DNA of 64,000 nucleotides. It comes from an uncultured Porphyromonadaceae bacterium (GTDB lineage Bacteria > Bacteroidota > Bacteroidia > Bacteroidales > Muribaculaceae). Location: positions 1 through 64,000 of the forward strand of contig UQGP01000007.1 of the NCBI GenBank assembly GCA_900540625.1, written 5' to 3'. Position 1 is the first letter of the stretch. Each line of letters starts with the position of its first letter. This document shows, one piece after another, positions 42,606 through 52,219 of this stretch. Below the pieces are notes generated by a model that was not told where the DNA came from, did not search any database, and worked only from the letters and a program-made list of their open reading frames with translations. Position numbers and translations under genes: made by a program.

Positions 42606-44774
42606 ATGAACAACAAGGTAAAGCCATCAGCAAAAAAGACTTCAACGATATCCGACAAGACTTCGACATCCGATACAAAGGCTAAGGCGGCCAAACCGGG
42701 CAAGGCCGCAAAAACTGGCACATCAAAGGCTGCCAAGCCTGTCGCCAAGGTCACGCGTGCGGCTAAGCCGCTGGCAATTATACGCAACGATGCGTGGCTG
42801 GAGCCTTACGCTGCAGCTATCGAGGGGCGACATCAGGACGCTATACGAGCCGAAAAACGGCTGACTTCGGGCAGCGCCAAGACTTTGGAAGACTTTGCCA
42901 ACGCCCATGAGTATTTCGGACTTCATCGCTTGGAGGACGGACGCTGGTGCTTTCGCGAATGGGCACCCAATGCAACGGCTATCACCCTCGAGGGCGATTT
43001 CAGCGAATGGCAACGGCTGCCGCAGTATGCGTTGACGCGTTTGGAGAACGGCGTCTGGGAGGGGGTGTTCGAAGCCGGAGCGATGAAGCACGGCGACCTT
43101 TACAAGATGTTTGTCCAATGGAATGGCGGCGAGGGCGAACGCATCCCGGCGTATGCCACGCGTGTACGGCAGGATGCTGACACCAAGCTTTTTGCTGCAC
43201 AGGTCTGGTCCCCCGAAAAGGCTTATGTATGGCATGACGCGGGATTTGTTCCCGATGTACGGCCGTTGCTGATATACGAATGTCATATAGGCATGGCACA
43301 GGATCGCGAGGGTGTGGGCACGTATGCCGAGTTCCGCGACAATGTGCTGCCGCGCATAATCGAGGACGGGTATAATGCCATACAGATCATGGCGATACAG
43401 GAGCATCCGTATTACGGCTCTTTTGGCTACCATGTCAGCAGCTTTTTTGCGGCATCAAGCCGTTTCGGAACGCCCGAGGACCTCAAGAGCCTTATTGATG
43501 CGGCCCATAGCAAAGGAATAGCGGTAATTATGGATATCGTGCATAGCCATGCGGTGAAAAACGAGGCTGAGGGCCTGGGTCGCCTTGACGGGTCTTACGA
43601 CTTGTATTTCTACGGTGACGGACGCCGTGAACATCCGGCCTGGGACTCGCTGTGCTTCGATTACGGCAAGGATGAGGTGATGCATTTCCTGCTGAGTAAC
43701 TGCAAGTTCTGGCTCGAAGAATACCATTTTGACGGCTTCCGCTTTGATGGAGTGACCTCGATGCTGTACTATAATCATGGCCTCGGACAGGCTTTCGGCG
43801 GCTATGGCGACTATTACGATGGCGGCGAAGATACAAATGCCATTACCTATCTGACTTTGGCTAATAAACTGATACATAGCATCAATCCCAATGCAATCAC
43901 TATTGCCGAGGAAATGAGTGGAATGCCGGGGTTGGCGTTGCCGTTCGGCGACGGCGGCATGGGCTTCGATTATCGCATGGCCATGGGTATACCCGACTAC
44001 TGGATTAAGACGCTCAAAGAACGCAAGGACGAGGATTGGAAGCCTACAAACATATTCTGGGAGCTGACCAACCGTCGAGCTGACGAAAAGACTATATCCT
44101 ATGTCGAGAGTCACGATCAGGCACTCGTGGGGGATAAAACGGTGATATTCCGTCTGATAGACGACCATATGTATTGGCACATGATGATGGGCGACGATGA
44201 TGCGGCCGTTGCACGCGGTATCGCTCTTCACAAGATGATACGCCTTGTGACATTGGCTACTATCAACGGCGGTTACCTTAATTTTATGGGCAATGAGTTC
44301 GGCCATCCCGAATGGATTGACTTCCCCCGGGAAGGCAATGGCTGGAGCTACAAATATGCGCGTCGTCAATGGAATCTCGTGGACAATCCCGAGTTGAAAT
44401 ACCACCTGCTCAATAATTGGGATAATGCCATCATTCACCTTGTAGGCGGTACCTACAACTTCCAATCGTTGGCGGTGCGCAAGCTTTGGGAGAAGGACGA
44501 TGATCAGGTGCTGGCTTTTATGCGAGGCGACCTGGTGTTTGTGTTCAACTTCAATCCTACGCAATCTTTTGACGGTTACGGCATTTTGGCCCCGGCCGGC
44601 AAATATCACACCATCCTCAGTTCCGATGAAGTCCGTTTCGGCGGCTACGACAACGTTACGGCCGGCATCGACCATCTTACTTTGCATGACGAATTGTATG
44701 CGCCCGCCGGCGTCGAATGGCTCAAGTTATATCTTCCGGCACGTACGTGTATAGTCCTACGCAGGGGCAGATAA
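42606..44774 (+). CDS. glgB: 1,4-alpha-glucan branching enzyme
   Basis: Makes alpha-1,6 branches in glycogen. 722 residues: a Lys/Ala/Ser/Thr-rich extension (about 1-60), a CBM48 domain ('FGLHRLEDGRWCFREWAPNA'), then the GH13 barrel with 'MDIVHSHAV', 'FDGFRFDGVTSM' (nucleophile Asp), 'IAEEMSGMPG' (acid Glu) and 'YVESHDQAL', and a C-terminal beta domain. The extension is unusual and may be disordered. Own promoter; thyA follows after 89 bases. Confidence 0.95.
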   Translation: MNNKVKPSAKKTSTISDKTSTSDTKAKAAKPGKAAKTGTSKAAKPVAKVTRAAKPLAIIRNDAWLEPYAAAIEGRHQDAIRAEKRLTSGSAKTLEDFANAHEYFGLHRLEDGRWCFREWAPNATAITLEGDFSEWQRLPQYALTRLENGVWEGVFEAGAMKHGDLYKMFVQWNGGEGERIPAYATRVRQDADTKLFAAQVWSPEKAYVWHDAGFVPDVRPLLIYECHIGMAQDREGVGTYAEFRDNVLPRIIEDGYNAIQIMAIQEHPYYGSFGYHVSSFFAASSRFGTPEDLKSLIDAAHSKGIAVIMDIVHSHAVKNEAEGLGRLDGSYDLYFYGDGRREHPAWDSLCFDYGKDEVMHFLLSNCKFWLEEYHFDGFRFDGVTSMLYYNHGLGQAFGGYGDYYDGGEDTNAITYLTLANKLIHSINPNAITIAEEMSGMPGLALPFGDGGMGFDYRMAMGIPDYWIKTLKERKDEDWKPTNIFWELTNRRADEKTISYVESHDQALVGDKTVIFRLIDDHMYWHMMMGDDDAAVARGIALHKMIRLVTLATINGGYLNFMGNEFGHPEWIDFPREGNGWSYKYARRQWNLVDNPELKYHLLNNWDNAIIHLVGGTYNFQSLAVRKLWEKDDDQVLAFMRGDLVFVFNFNPTQSFDGYGILAPAGKYHTILSSDEVRFGGYDNVTAGIDHLTLHDELYAPAGVEWLKLYLPARTCIVLRRGR

Positions 44775-44834
44775 AACCATACGCACGCGTGCCGGCCGTG
44801 GCTTGTGGCAGCGTTCGTTCTCGCAAAAATTGCG

Positions 44835-44842
44835 TAATTTTG
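44835..44842 (+). promoter_or_regulatory. -7 box, candidate promoter of thyA
   Basis: TAATTTTG matches the -7 consensus, 21 bases before the thyA ATG. No TTTG at the right distance; nearest is TTCG (44814-44817), so the promoter is weak or incomplete. Confidence 0.45.
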
Positions 44843-44863
44843 CATGTAAAAGCAACCGACACA

Positions 44864-45658
44864 ATGAAACAATACTTAGAACTGCTTGATAGGATTATGT
44901 GCGAAGGCGTGGATCGTGGCGACCGCACGGGCACGGGTACGCGCTCGGTGTTCGGACACCAGATGCGCTTCGACCTTGCGGACGGATTCCCTCTGCTCAC
45001 CACCAAGAAGTTACATCTCAAATCGATAATATACGAATTGCTGTGGTTTTTGCGCGGCGACACCAATGTGCATTACCTTCAGGAACATGGAGTTCGCATT
45101 TGGAATGAATGGGCCGACGCCGATGGCGATCTCGGCCATGTCTACGGTTATCAGTGGCGTTCGTGGCCGGACGGAAAGGGCGGTGCCATCGATCAAATAG
45201 CCAATGCGGTGGACACCATACGTCGTAATCCCGAGAGCCGACGCATCATCGTCAGTGCCTGGAACGTGGCGGATATAGACAGCATGGCGCTTCCGCCATG
45301 CCACGCACTGTTCCAGTTTTATGTTGCCAATGGCCGTTTGAGTCTCCAGCTGTATCAGCGCAGTGCCGACACCTTCTTGGGCGTGCCTTTCAATATAGCC
45401 TCGTATGCGTTGCTGCTTATGATGATGGCTCAGGTTACGGGGCTGCAAGTTGGCGAATTTGTGCATACGCTTGGCGATGCACACGTTTATCATAATCATT
45501 TCGAGCAAGTCAGACTGCAGCTGACACGCAGCCCGCGACAGCTGCCGCGAATGGTCCTCAATCCCGATGTCAAAGACATTTTTTCCTTTGATTATGATGA
45601 CTTTCGGCTTGAGGATTATGACCCGTATCCTCATATTCCGGGAGTAGTATCTGTCTGA
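44864..45658 (+). CDS. thyA: thymidylate synthase
   Basis: Methylates dUMP to dTMP using methylene-tetrahydrofolate. 264 residues, the standard length. 'DRTGTGTRSVFGHQMRFDL' and the active site 'LPPCHALFQFYV' with the catalytic Cys are present, as is 'QRSADTFLGVPFNIASYALL'. The frame is open 49 codons further upstream, but those overlap glgB and the promoter. Followed directly by folA, which regenerates its cofactor. Confidence 0.97.
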   Translation: MKQYLELLDRIMCEGVDRGDRTGTGTRSVFGHQMRFDLADGFPLLTTKKLHLKSIIYELLWFLRGDTNVHYLQEHGVRIWNEWADADGDLGHVYGYQWRSWPDGKGGAIDQIANAVDTIRRNPESRRIIVSAWNVADIDSMALPPCHALFQFYVANGRLSLQLYQRSADTFLGVPFNIASYALLLMMMAQVTGLQVGEFVHTLGDAHVYHNHFEQVRLQLTRSPRQLPRMVLNPDVKDIFSFDYDDFRLEDYDPYPHIPGVVSV

Positions 45659-45672
45659 AAAATATATTAGGT

Positions 45673-46182
45673 ATGATGATATCCATTATAGCTGCCGTTG
45701 CCTTGGACGGCGCCATAGGGCGCCAAGGCGGGCTTGTGTGCCATATACGGGAAGACATGCGTCATTTTCGCCGTTTGACCATGGGTCATCCGGTGGTTAT
45801 GGGGCGAAAGACATTTGAATCGTTGCCCGGCGGAGCCTTGCCCGGTCGTCGTAATGTTGTGGTGACTCGCAATTCGGCTTACCATGCGGAAGGTATAGAG
45901 ACTTTCCCCTCCTTGGAGCAGGCTATACAGCGTCTGCGTGCCGATAGTGTCGGAGATGCTGATGCCGAGATTTTTATCATCGGTGGCGGCGAAATCTATC
46001 GGCAGGCGTTACCCTTTGCCACACGGCTGTATTTGACGCAGATAGACGCCTCGTTTGCGGACGCTGACACGCATTTTCCCGAAGTAAATCCGGCGCAGTG
46101 GCATCTCGATGATGCTTCGGAATGGAGTGAGGATGCCCAAAGCGGCATACGCTACCGTATGGTTTGCTTATCTCGGATTTAA
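45673..46182 (+). CDS. folA: dihydrofolate reductase
   Basis: Reduces dihydrofolate, the by-product of ThyA. 169 residues. 'ISIIAAVALDGAIGRQGGL', 'MGHPVVMGRKTFESLP' and 'EIFIIGGGEIYRQALPFA' match the family. Lies 14 bases after thyA in the usual pair. Starts at one of two adjacent Met codons (45673 or 45676). Confidence 0.96.
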   Translation: MMISIIAAVALDGAIGRQGGLVCHIREDMRHFRRLTMGHPVVMGRKTFESLPGGALPGRRNVVVTRNSAYHAEGIETFPSLEQAIQRLRADSVGDADAEIFIIGGGEIYRQALPFATRLYLTQIDASFADADTHFPEVNPAQWHLDDASEWSEDAQSGIRYRMVCLSRI

Positions 46183-46194
46183 GCAGTACTTTTG
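46163..46194 (+). promoter_or_regulatory. promoter of tRNA-Arg
   Basis: TTTG (46163-46166), 20 bases, TACTTTTG (46187-46194), inside the 3' end of folA and just upstream of the tRNA. Confidence 0.8.
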
Positions 46195-46208
46195 CATAAT
46201 TTTTCAGC

Positions 46209-46280
46209 GCCCCGATAGTTCAACGGATAGAATAGAAGTTTCCTAAACTTTAGATGGGAGTTCGATTCTCCCTCGGGGTA
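46209..46280 (+). tRNA. tRNA-Arg, anticodon CCT
   Basis: Cloverleaf is clear: acceptor GCCCCGA/TCGGGGT, anticodon stem GAAGT/ACTTT with loop TTCCTAA (anticodon CCT at 46242-46244), T loop TTCGATT. CCA is not encoded. Confidence 0.95.
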
Positions 46281-46312
46281 CAAGCGCGGTGTCTACTTTG
46301 AGCCGTGCATAA

Positions 46313-46347
46313 GCCGGAGGCCGACCCACGATGGGTCGGCCTCCGGC
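46313..46347. terminator. strong hairpin between convergent units
   Basis: Perfect 16-base stem (46313-46328 and 46332-46347) with a loop of three. It lies between tRNA-Arg (+) and the gene ending at 46421 (-), so probably terminates both, although the T tract is short. Confidence 0.7.
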
Positions 46348-46420
46348 GTTTCAATGGTTGTGTTTGTCGCTGCGGGCGCAATACATTGCGCCACTATAGT
46401 TCCATTTGTGCGTCCGTGTC

Positions 46421-47980
46421 TTAGAAAACGACTTTGGTAGAGCGATTGCCACGCACGACGATATATACTTGTCCTGCTTCGGGGTTGTTCACGGGGATAC
46501 CTTGGAGGTTGTATATGCGTGCAGGTGCATCGGCGTTGTCGTCAACGGTCACATCGCTTACGCCGAGCAGATCAAAGTCTGCCGGCAGCTTGATACTCGT
46601 GTCCGTGTTCTCGACGTTGTACCAGTCGCCGTTGTCTTTGCCGAACATAGAGATGAGAAGCATGCTTCTGGGGAATGACAGGACGTTGTCTTTGCCCAGC
46701 GTGGCGCCGGCTTCTGTTTCTGCGATTTCTTCCCAGTCAAATCCTGCGCCGAGGTAGTATTCGGGTGTCGAGCTCAGGCGGATGAGGCCGTAGCCGTAGT
46801 CAAGACCGACAGGGCCTTCTTGGACGTAGATGCATCTGTCGTCAGAGGCGTTTATGGTGATATAGTGGAGCAGGCCGCAATTATGCTTGTTGGAGCCGCT
46901 GTATTTGCTATTTTCAAACGGCCCGGAGAGGCGTATAATGCGCGGATTCTGAACATTGCGTTGCAGGGGGACTTCGAGTGACTCGTCATCCACTTTGAAG
47001 AATGTTTTGATAAAGCCCACGTTGAGCGTTGCCGTGCCGCAGTAGGTCCATGCGGTGTCGTCGTTGTCCAGGTAGTAGCATGTGCCCCATTGGTATGCGA
47101 CTTGCTGTCCTGCGCGGTTGAGGCCGACAAGGATTATTGTTTCCTTGTTCGCCTCTGACATGGTCCAGCTGAAATCTCCACGCACGGGAAGGTCGAGTCC
47201 TTTTTTGGCCACGTCAGCCAGGGCTCCCATCACTTCGTCTTCCTGGAAGTTGGGCAGGATTACGTACTTGACCTTGTCGATGTCATTACCCACGGTGATT
47301 TTGCCTAAGATTTTGCGGTTTGATGTGCATTGGTTTTCGAAGCTGAAAACCATGGAGTAGTCCACGGCCTCAACGCCGGGCAACACTATGCGCCATTTTT
47401 GGTTGGTATTCATCGCCACGGCGCCGTCATTGTCTCCGTAGGCAACGCCCCTGACGGGAGCGGTGAAGATGCCGTCTTTGAATGTTACCTGCTTGGACGA
47501 GGGTATGCCGATATATACCGGGCCGTAGTTCCAGTCAAGACCAATCATGGTCTTGGCAAAGTATACGTTGTTGGGGTCGGAGGCATCGATGTCCAGCTTT
47601 GTCGTGCCGGCGCTGTCGTATTGTGTCTCTGTTAGTTGTACATTATTGGTGGCCAGCATCGCATCGGCAAAAGCCTTGCCGTAAGGCGAGATTACACGGT
47701 AGAAGTTGGGGTCTTCGGTGCTCTGCTGGATTTCGACTTCCCATGTCATAGGCTCGTATCCGAACGCCGGCAAAAGCATATCGTCGGTATACAAGCCTTT
47801 GCCGAGGCTCTTGTACTCTCCGGTGGGGAAGTTGTGTTCGTTGGCTTTGGCGACAAGAGCAGCCTTAGGCATGCCTTTTTTGTCCGCTTTGAACGGGGTG
47901 GCGGTCTTGGTTAGGGTCGCGGCGCCGGCGGTCATGACAGTTGCCATTACCAGGGCAAAAAGAGTAAAATGTCTTTTCAT
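46421..47980 (-). CDS. secreted protein with C-terminal sorting-like tail
   Basis: 519 residues; signal peptide MKRHFTLFALVMATVMTAGA. The body is beta-rich with no family I can name; repeated 'Y-x-G' and 'Y-Y-L' patterns suggest beta sandwich units. The last 33 residues ('RIYNLQGIPV…GQVYIVV…KVVF') fit the tail found on many secreted Bacteroidales proteins and resemble the type A sorting domain of the type IX system. Has its own promoter, 173 bases from the gene upstream. Likely surface or extracellular. Confidence 0.75.
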   Translation of the reverse strand: MKRHFTLFALVMATVMTAGAATLTKTATPFKADKKGMPKAALVAKANEHNFPTGEYKSLGKGLYTDDMLLPAFGYEPMTWEVEIQQSTEDPNFYRVISPYGKAFADAMLATNNVQLTETQYDSAGTTKLDIDASDPNNVYFAKTMIGLDWNYGPVYIGIPSSKQVTFKDGIFTAPVRGVAYGDNDGAVAMNTNQKWRIVLPGVEAVDYSMVFSFENQCTSNRKILGKITVGNDIDKVKYVILPNFQEDEVMGALADVAKKGLDLPVRGDFSWTMSEANKETIILVGLNRAGQQVAYQWGTCYYLDNDDTAWTYCGTATLNVGFIKTFFKVDDESLEVPLQRNVQNPRIIRLSGPFENSKYSGSNKHNCGLLHYITINASDDRCIYVQEGPVGLDYGYGLIRLSSTPEYYLGAGFDWEEIAETEAGATLGKDNVLSFPRSMLLISMFGKDNGDWYNVENTDTSIKLPADFDLLGVSDVTVDDNADAPARIYNLQGIPVNNPEAGQVYIVVRGNRSTKVVF

Positions 47981-48021
47981 AAGAGTAATTTATCGTTTTA
48001 CGGTATGTTTATTGTCGGAGG

Positions 48022-48053
48022 CAAAGATATGTAATAATGTCGGGCTGTGCAAG
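48022..48053 (-). promoter_or_regulatory. promoter of the 46421-47980 gene
   Basis: On the minus strand CTTG (48053-48050), 20 bases, TATCTTTG (48029-48022). The -7 box is exact and the -33 box has one mismatch. Confidence 0.65.
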
Positions 48054-48153
48054 AAAAGAGCTACAAAATGTTGAATTGTATTCATATATGCTGTCTTCCT
48101 GCATTGCGCTTCATTCGGGATTTACGGAAACAAGTGGCGCGGTCGGAATATGC

Positions 48154-49014
48154 CTATCTCACGGCAATCTTGCCGGCAAAGCCGTCAGCCTTGACTATGT
48201 AGATGCCTTTGAGCGAGCCGTTGGCTTTGGTCACGTCGCGTCCTGCAAGGTCATAGATGCGAAAGTCTCCCGAGCAGTACACGCGCCCTTCTTTGGCAGT
48301 CGGGGCTGTGCGATGACCTCCGTCCGTGATGTCGTCCACTCCGGATTTAGGATTAAACACCGGACGCACGAGGCTTCCGCAGTATCGTCTATTGGAAGAG
48401 TCTCCGGAGAAGAATCGGGGGTTGACTTTAATAATATAGGCGTGGGTGATGTTTATGTAATTTGACGATTCCGTATATACCGATGAGGACAGGTAATACC
48501 CGGTTCTTTGGTAGTCGCGTAATTTATCATAGAAATATCCGCACAGGTGGAGGTATATGTAGTTGCCGTTCGGTCCTTCGACCTTGTATGTGCTTACGCC
48601 CAGGTGCTCGGTGAGCGTCCATGTGCATTTCTCCTCCAATTCGAGGCATTCGTCCTTGGTCGGCATACGCCATCGTCCGCCCCATTGTACACATGCGGCA
48701 TCATCTTCGGGGTCGAGTACTGTCTTCCCGTCTTCCTTGTTGTATTTGTATATCTCTTCGTAGCTGCCCAAGGGTCCGAATTTGTAGTTGGCGGTTGTAA
48801 ATTCATTTTTGGGTTCAGTTTCACCCCAAGCGAAATAATCGCCTTTGTCTACGGGACCTACCGCGCCTATTGCCCGGTCAGACCACATCAGGCCGCTGGG
48901 CAGACCGAGGTCTACATATTGATGTCCGTTCTCAAGTTTTTCTTCGGACGTCTGCGCAGATGCGCAAAGTGCGCCAGCCGCTGAAGCTGCGAGGACTAAA
49001 AAATATTTTCTCAT
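48154..49014 (-). CDS. secreted protein with FISUMP-like domain
   Basis: 286 residues, signal peptide MRKYFLVLAASAAGALCASA. 'HQYVDLGLPSGLMWSDRAIG' and 'KGDYFAWGETEPKNEF' begin a domain common in Bacteroidetes secreted proteins, and 'WGGRWRMPTKDECLELEE' is a second signature. A short C-terminal tail ('FRIYDLAGRDV…KGIYIVKADGF') resembles those of neighbouring genes. It starts 17 bases after the LRR gene upstream, so both are probably one unit. Function unknown. Confidence 0.8.
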   Translation of the reverse strand: MRKYFLVLAASAAGALCASAQTSEEKLENGHQYVDLGLPSGLMWSDRAIGAVGPVDKGDYFAWGETEPKNEFTTANYKFGPLGSYEEIYKYNKEDGKTVLDPEDDAACVQWGGRWRMPTKDECLELEEKCTWTLTEHLGVSTYKVEGPNGNYIYLHLCGYFYDKLRDYQRTGYYLSSSVYTESSNYINITHAYIIKVNPRFFSGDSSNRRYCGSLVRPVFNPKSGVDDITDGGHRTAPTAKEGRVYCSGDFRIYDLAGRDVTKANGSLKGIYIVKADGFAGKIAVR

Positions 49015-49031
49015 TGTGGTTGTATATTAAG

Positions 49032-50549
49032 TTAGATTTTTACTTTTAGGCAGCCGTGGGGCGATACGAGGATATATATGCCCGGGGCGAAGCGACCGGC
49101 CGTGAGGTCGGATTTGTCGATGCCGGATGCGACGCGTATGCCTTGAAGATTATAGACATCGAATGTGGATTCTTCGGTCGTGGTGTCTGTCGAGATGCTT
49201 TCAACGGCGTCAGTTCCTGTGACGTTGATCTTTAGTGTGGCGGTTATGCCATCGCAGAATGCCACGAGCGTTGCTTCGCCCTTGGCTACGCCTGTTACGA
49301 CACCGTCTGCGGTAACGGTGGCGATGTCCTCGTCAAGGCTGTACCACATGATGGGTGCGGTGGTGGCATCCGCCGGGGAGACAGAGGCGGCCACGGTGAT
49401 AGACTTAGAGATGTCTACGGAGACATTGTCGTCTGTAATAATGACTTGGTATGGCAATTCTTGGAAATCCCGGAACATACTCCATCCTTCTGCATTTTTG
49501 TAAGCATCGATACATCCTTTGGGGACGTAAAGAGTGCCTTTATAACATGTTATATAGCTGAATGTTGTCGGGCTGATGCTCGGTGGCGTTGTTGCGTTGC
49601 TGTATACGTTCAGGAGATTTGCCTTATTGCCGAAGGCGTTGTCCGGAATATTGGTTGTGCCTTCGCCGATGTATAACGAGTTAAGGCTGGCTAAGTCGCT
49701 GAAATCCAGCTTGAATTTCTCGGTCCATCCGTAGTATGGCAATACAAAAGTCTCAATGTTCTTACATGCCCCGAATGCTTTGTCTTCGACATGGTTGGCC
49801 TTGAGGATGCATACAGACTTAAGGCTGAAGGCATTCTGGAATGCATATTTGTTGATTTTTGAGATATGACTGAGGTCTATGTCTATCAGCCGTTCGCACG
49901 AGGTGAATGCGTAGTTGCCAAGCGAGTCTACCGAAGCCGGAATGGTTATGGATGTGAATCTACAGGCAGAGAAAGCACTTTCCCCGATATGTGTCAACGA
50001 ATTCGGCAGTGCTATAGATGTCAACTTCCCGCAACCGGCGAAAGTTGCGTAATCGATATATTTAATTCCGTTGGGTATATTTACTGAGGTTATATTATCG
50101 CAATGTCTGAATGCGCTCCTTCCGATGACTGTCACCCCATCCGGTATTGTAATGCCTGTAAGCGCGTTGCACTCGTTGAAGGCATACGATCCTATATACG
50201 TCACCGAATTAGGTATCTTCAAAGTATGGAGTTTTTTGCAATTCTCAAAGGACTGGTCCCCTATGGTTGTAATTGTTTCGGGTAAAGACACGGAAGTCAG
50301 CTCATCGCACCTCCAAAATGCCCCCAAGGTTTTTGTTACGGTATACTCTTTTCCATCATATATCGCTTTCTCGGGGACGATGATGTCGCCGGAGTATTTT
50401 GGCCCTATCCATGTAGATCTCAGTATACATGTTTCGTCAGATTCTATGTCGAACCACAGTCCGTCGTATAAGAATGTTTGTGCATTTGCTGAGACGCACG
50501 CTGTGAGGAGAATCGCTGAGGCGATTAAGTTCTTGATCAGGTGTTTCAT
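49032..50549 (-). CDS. BspA-like LRR protein with Ig-like domain, paralog 1
   Basis: 505 residues. Signal peptide (MKHLIKNLIASAILLTACVSANA), short beta leader, about nine LRR_5 repeats (for example 'LPETITTIGDQSFENCKKL'), an insert domain, a bacterial Ig-like (Big_2) domain near 380-455 ('ATVTADGVVTGVAKGEATLV') and a tail ending 'GIYILVSPHGCLKVKI'. Likely a surface adhesin or binding protein. It is 80 bases downstream of paralog 2 and shares a block of 335 identical bases with it. Confidence 0.88.
   Translation of the reverse strand: MKHLIKNLIASAILLTACVSANAQTFLYDGLWFDIESDETCILRSTWIGPKYSGDIIVPEKAIYDGKEYTVTKTLGAFWRCDELTSVSLPETITTIGDQSFENCKKLHTLKIPNSVTYIGSYAFNECNALTGITIPDGVTVIGRSAFRHCDNITSVNIPNGIKYIDYATFAGCGKLTSIALPNSLTHIGESAFSACRFTSITIPASVDSLGNYAFTSCERLIDIDLSHISKINKYAFQNAFSLKSVCILKANHVEDKAFGACKNIETFVLPYYGWTEKFKLDFSDLASLNSLYIGEGTTNIPDNAFGNKANLLNVYSNATTPPSISPTTFSYITCYKGTLYVPKGCIDAYKNAEGWSMFRDFQELPYQVIITDDNVSVDISKSITVAASVSPADATTAPIMWYSLDEDIATVTADGVVTGVAKGEATLVAFCDGITATLKINVTGTDAVESISTDTTTEESTFDVYNLQGIRVASGIDKSDLTAGRFAPGIYILVSPHGCLKVKI
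49198..49532. repeat. 335-base exact repeat, copy 1
   Basis: Identical base for base to 50796-51130 (offset 1598). Covers the end of the LRR/insert part and the Ig-like domain of paralog 1. Flanks diverge at once. Confidence 0.93.
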
Positions 50550-50629
50550 GTTTCTGATATTTAGGATGTTATGCTGTGTGTAGGGAGGCCTCTTAGGCCT
50601 ATGCTCATCGCTTCAATTCTAAGAAGTTC

Positions 50630-52144
50630 TTAGATTTTTATTTTCAGACAACCTTTGGGCGATACGAGGATATATATGCCTGGGGCAAAACGACCGGCCG
50701 AGAGTTCGGCTTTGTGGATGCCCGTGGCAACGCGGATGCCCTGGAGATTGTAGACGTCGAATACGGCGCCTTCGGTCGGGGCGTCTGTCGAGATACTTTC
50801 AACGGCGTCAGTTCCTGTGACGTTGATCTTTAGTGTGGCGGTTATGCCATCGCAGAATGCCACGAGCGTTGCTTCGCCCTTGGCTACGCCTGTTACGACA
50901 CCGTCTGCGGTAACGGTGGCGATGTCCTCGTCAAGGCTGTACCACATGATGGGTGCGGTGGTGGCATCCGCCGGGGAGACAGAGGCGGCCACGGTGATAG
51001 ACTTAGAGATGTCTACGGAGACATTGTCGTCTGTAATAATGACTTGGTATGGCAATTCTTGGAAATCCCGGAACATACTCCATCCTTCTGCATTTTTGTA
51101 AGCATCGATACATCCTTTGGGGACGTAAAGCGTGCCTTTGTAGTGAGTTACATAGCTGAACGTTGTCGGACTGATGCTCGGTGGTGTCGCCGCGTTGCTG
51201 TATACATTCAGGAGATTGAGCTTGTTGCCGAAGGCGGCGTCAGGTATATAAGTGGTACCCTCGCCGATGTACAAAGATTTCAAGCTGACCAAGCTGCTGA
51301 AATCCATCTTAAAGTTTTCGGTCCATCCGTAGTATGGCAGCACGAAGGTCTCAATGTTTTTACATTCCCAGAAGGACTTATCAGCAACATCTTGGGCTTT
51401 AAGGATGTTTGCTGATTTCAGACAGAAGTTGTTCTGGAATGCGTATCTGCCGATTTTTGATATATGGTCGAGGTTTATTTCTGTCAGCCATTCGCACGCG
51501 TTGAATGCGAAGCTGCCAAGCGAGTCTACCGAGGCCGGTAAGTTTACGGATGTGAACTTGCAGCCAGCGAATGCATTTTCTCCGATATATGTCAATGAAT
51601 CCGGAAAGATTATAGACGTCAAACCGCAACTGGAAAAAATCGAGTTTCCGATGGATTTTATTGCGCTTGGTATGTTTATGGAGGTCAACTTATAGCAATA
51701 GGAGAATGCAGATTCCGCTATGGATGTTACGGATTCGGGCAGCGTGATTTTGGCCAGCGCGTGGCAGTCGTAGAAGGCGCGCCGGCCTATAGTTGTTACC
51801 GAGTTAGGTAATTCCAAAGCGGTGAGTTTTGTGCATTCCTCGAAAGCTTTGGGCCCTATGGTCGTTAAAGTTTCGGGCAAAGATATGGAAGTCACCTCAT
51901 CGCACGCAATGAATGCGCCTACGATTTCGGTTACCGTGTATTCTTTTTCATTATATATTGCTTTTTCGGGGACTATGATGTCACCTGTGTACTTTGTTGT
52001 TGTTCGTGTAGATGTCAGCTTACATGTTTCGTCAGATGTTATTTCGAACCGTAGTCCGTTGTAGAAGAATGCTTGTGCATTTGCAGATACGCACGCGGAA
52101 AGGAGAATTACAGAAGCAATGATATTCTTGATGCGGTGTGTCAT
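50630..52144 (-). CDS. BspA-like LRR protein with Ig-like domain, paralog 2
   Basis: 504 residues with the same order as paralog 1: signal peptide (…NIIASVILLSACVSANA), LRR_5 repeats ('LPETLTTIGPKAFEECTKL'), Big_2 domain identical in sequence, and tail 'GIYILVSPKGCLKIKI'. LRR regions of the two are homologous but clearly different, while the Ig-like part is identical, which points to gene conversion or selection to keep that part. 75 bases separate it from the upstream paralog 3. Confidence 0.88.
   Translation of the reverse strand: MTHRIKNIIASVILLSACVSANAQAFFYNGLRFEITSDETCKLTSTRTTTKYTGDIIVPEKAIYNEKEYTVTEIVGAFIACDEVTSISLPETLTTIGPKAFEECTKLTALELPNSVTTIGRRAFYDCHALAKITLPESVTSIAESAFSYCYKLTSINIPSAIKSIGNSIFSSCGLTSIIFPDSLTYIGENAFAGCKFTSVNLPASVDSLGSFAFNACEWLTEINLDHISKIGRYAFQNNFCLKSANILKAQDVADKSFWECKNIETFVLPYYGWTENFKMDFSSLVSLKSLYIGEGTTYIPDAAFGNKLNLLNVYSNAATPPSISPTTFSYVTHYKGTLYVPKGCIDAYKNAEGWSMFRDFQELPYQVIITDDNVSVDISKSITVAASVSPADATTAPIMWYSLDEDIATVTADGVVTGVAKGEATLVAFCDGITATLKINVTGTDAVESISTDAPTEGAVFDVYNLQGIRVATGIHKAELSAGRFAPGIYILVSPKGCLKIKI
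50796..51130. repeat. 335-base exact repeat, copy 2
   Basis: Second copy of 49198-49532, in paralog 2. Confidence 0.93.
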
Positions 52145-52219
52145 ATTTTCCTGTTTAGATCTTATTATTAGAAGTGGTGGAATAATGTATCCGTTTGGGA
52201 CGGTAACTCTTAGAAAATC

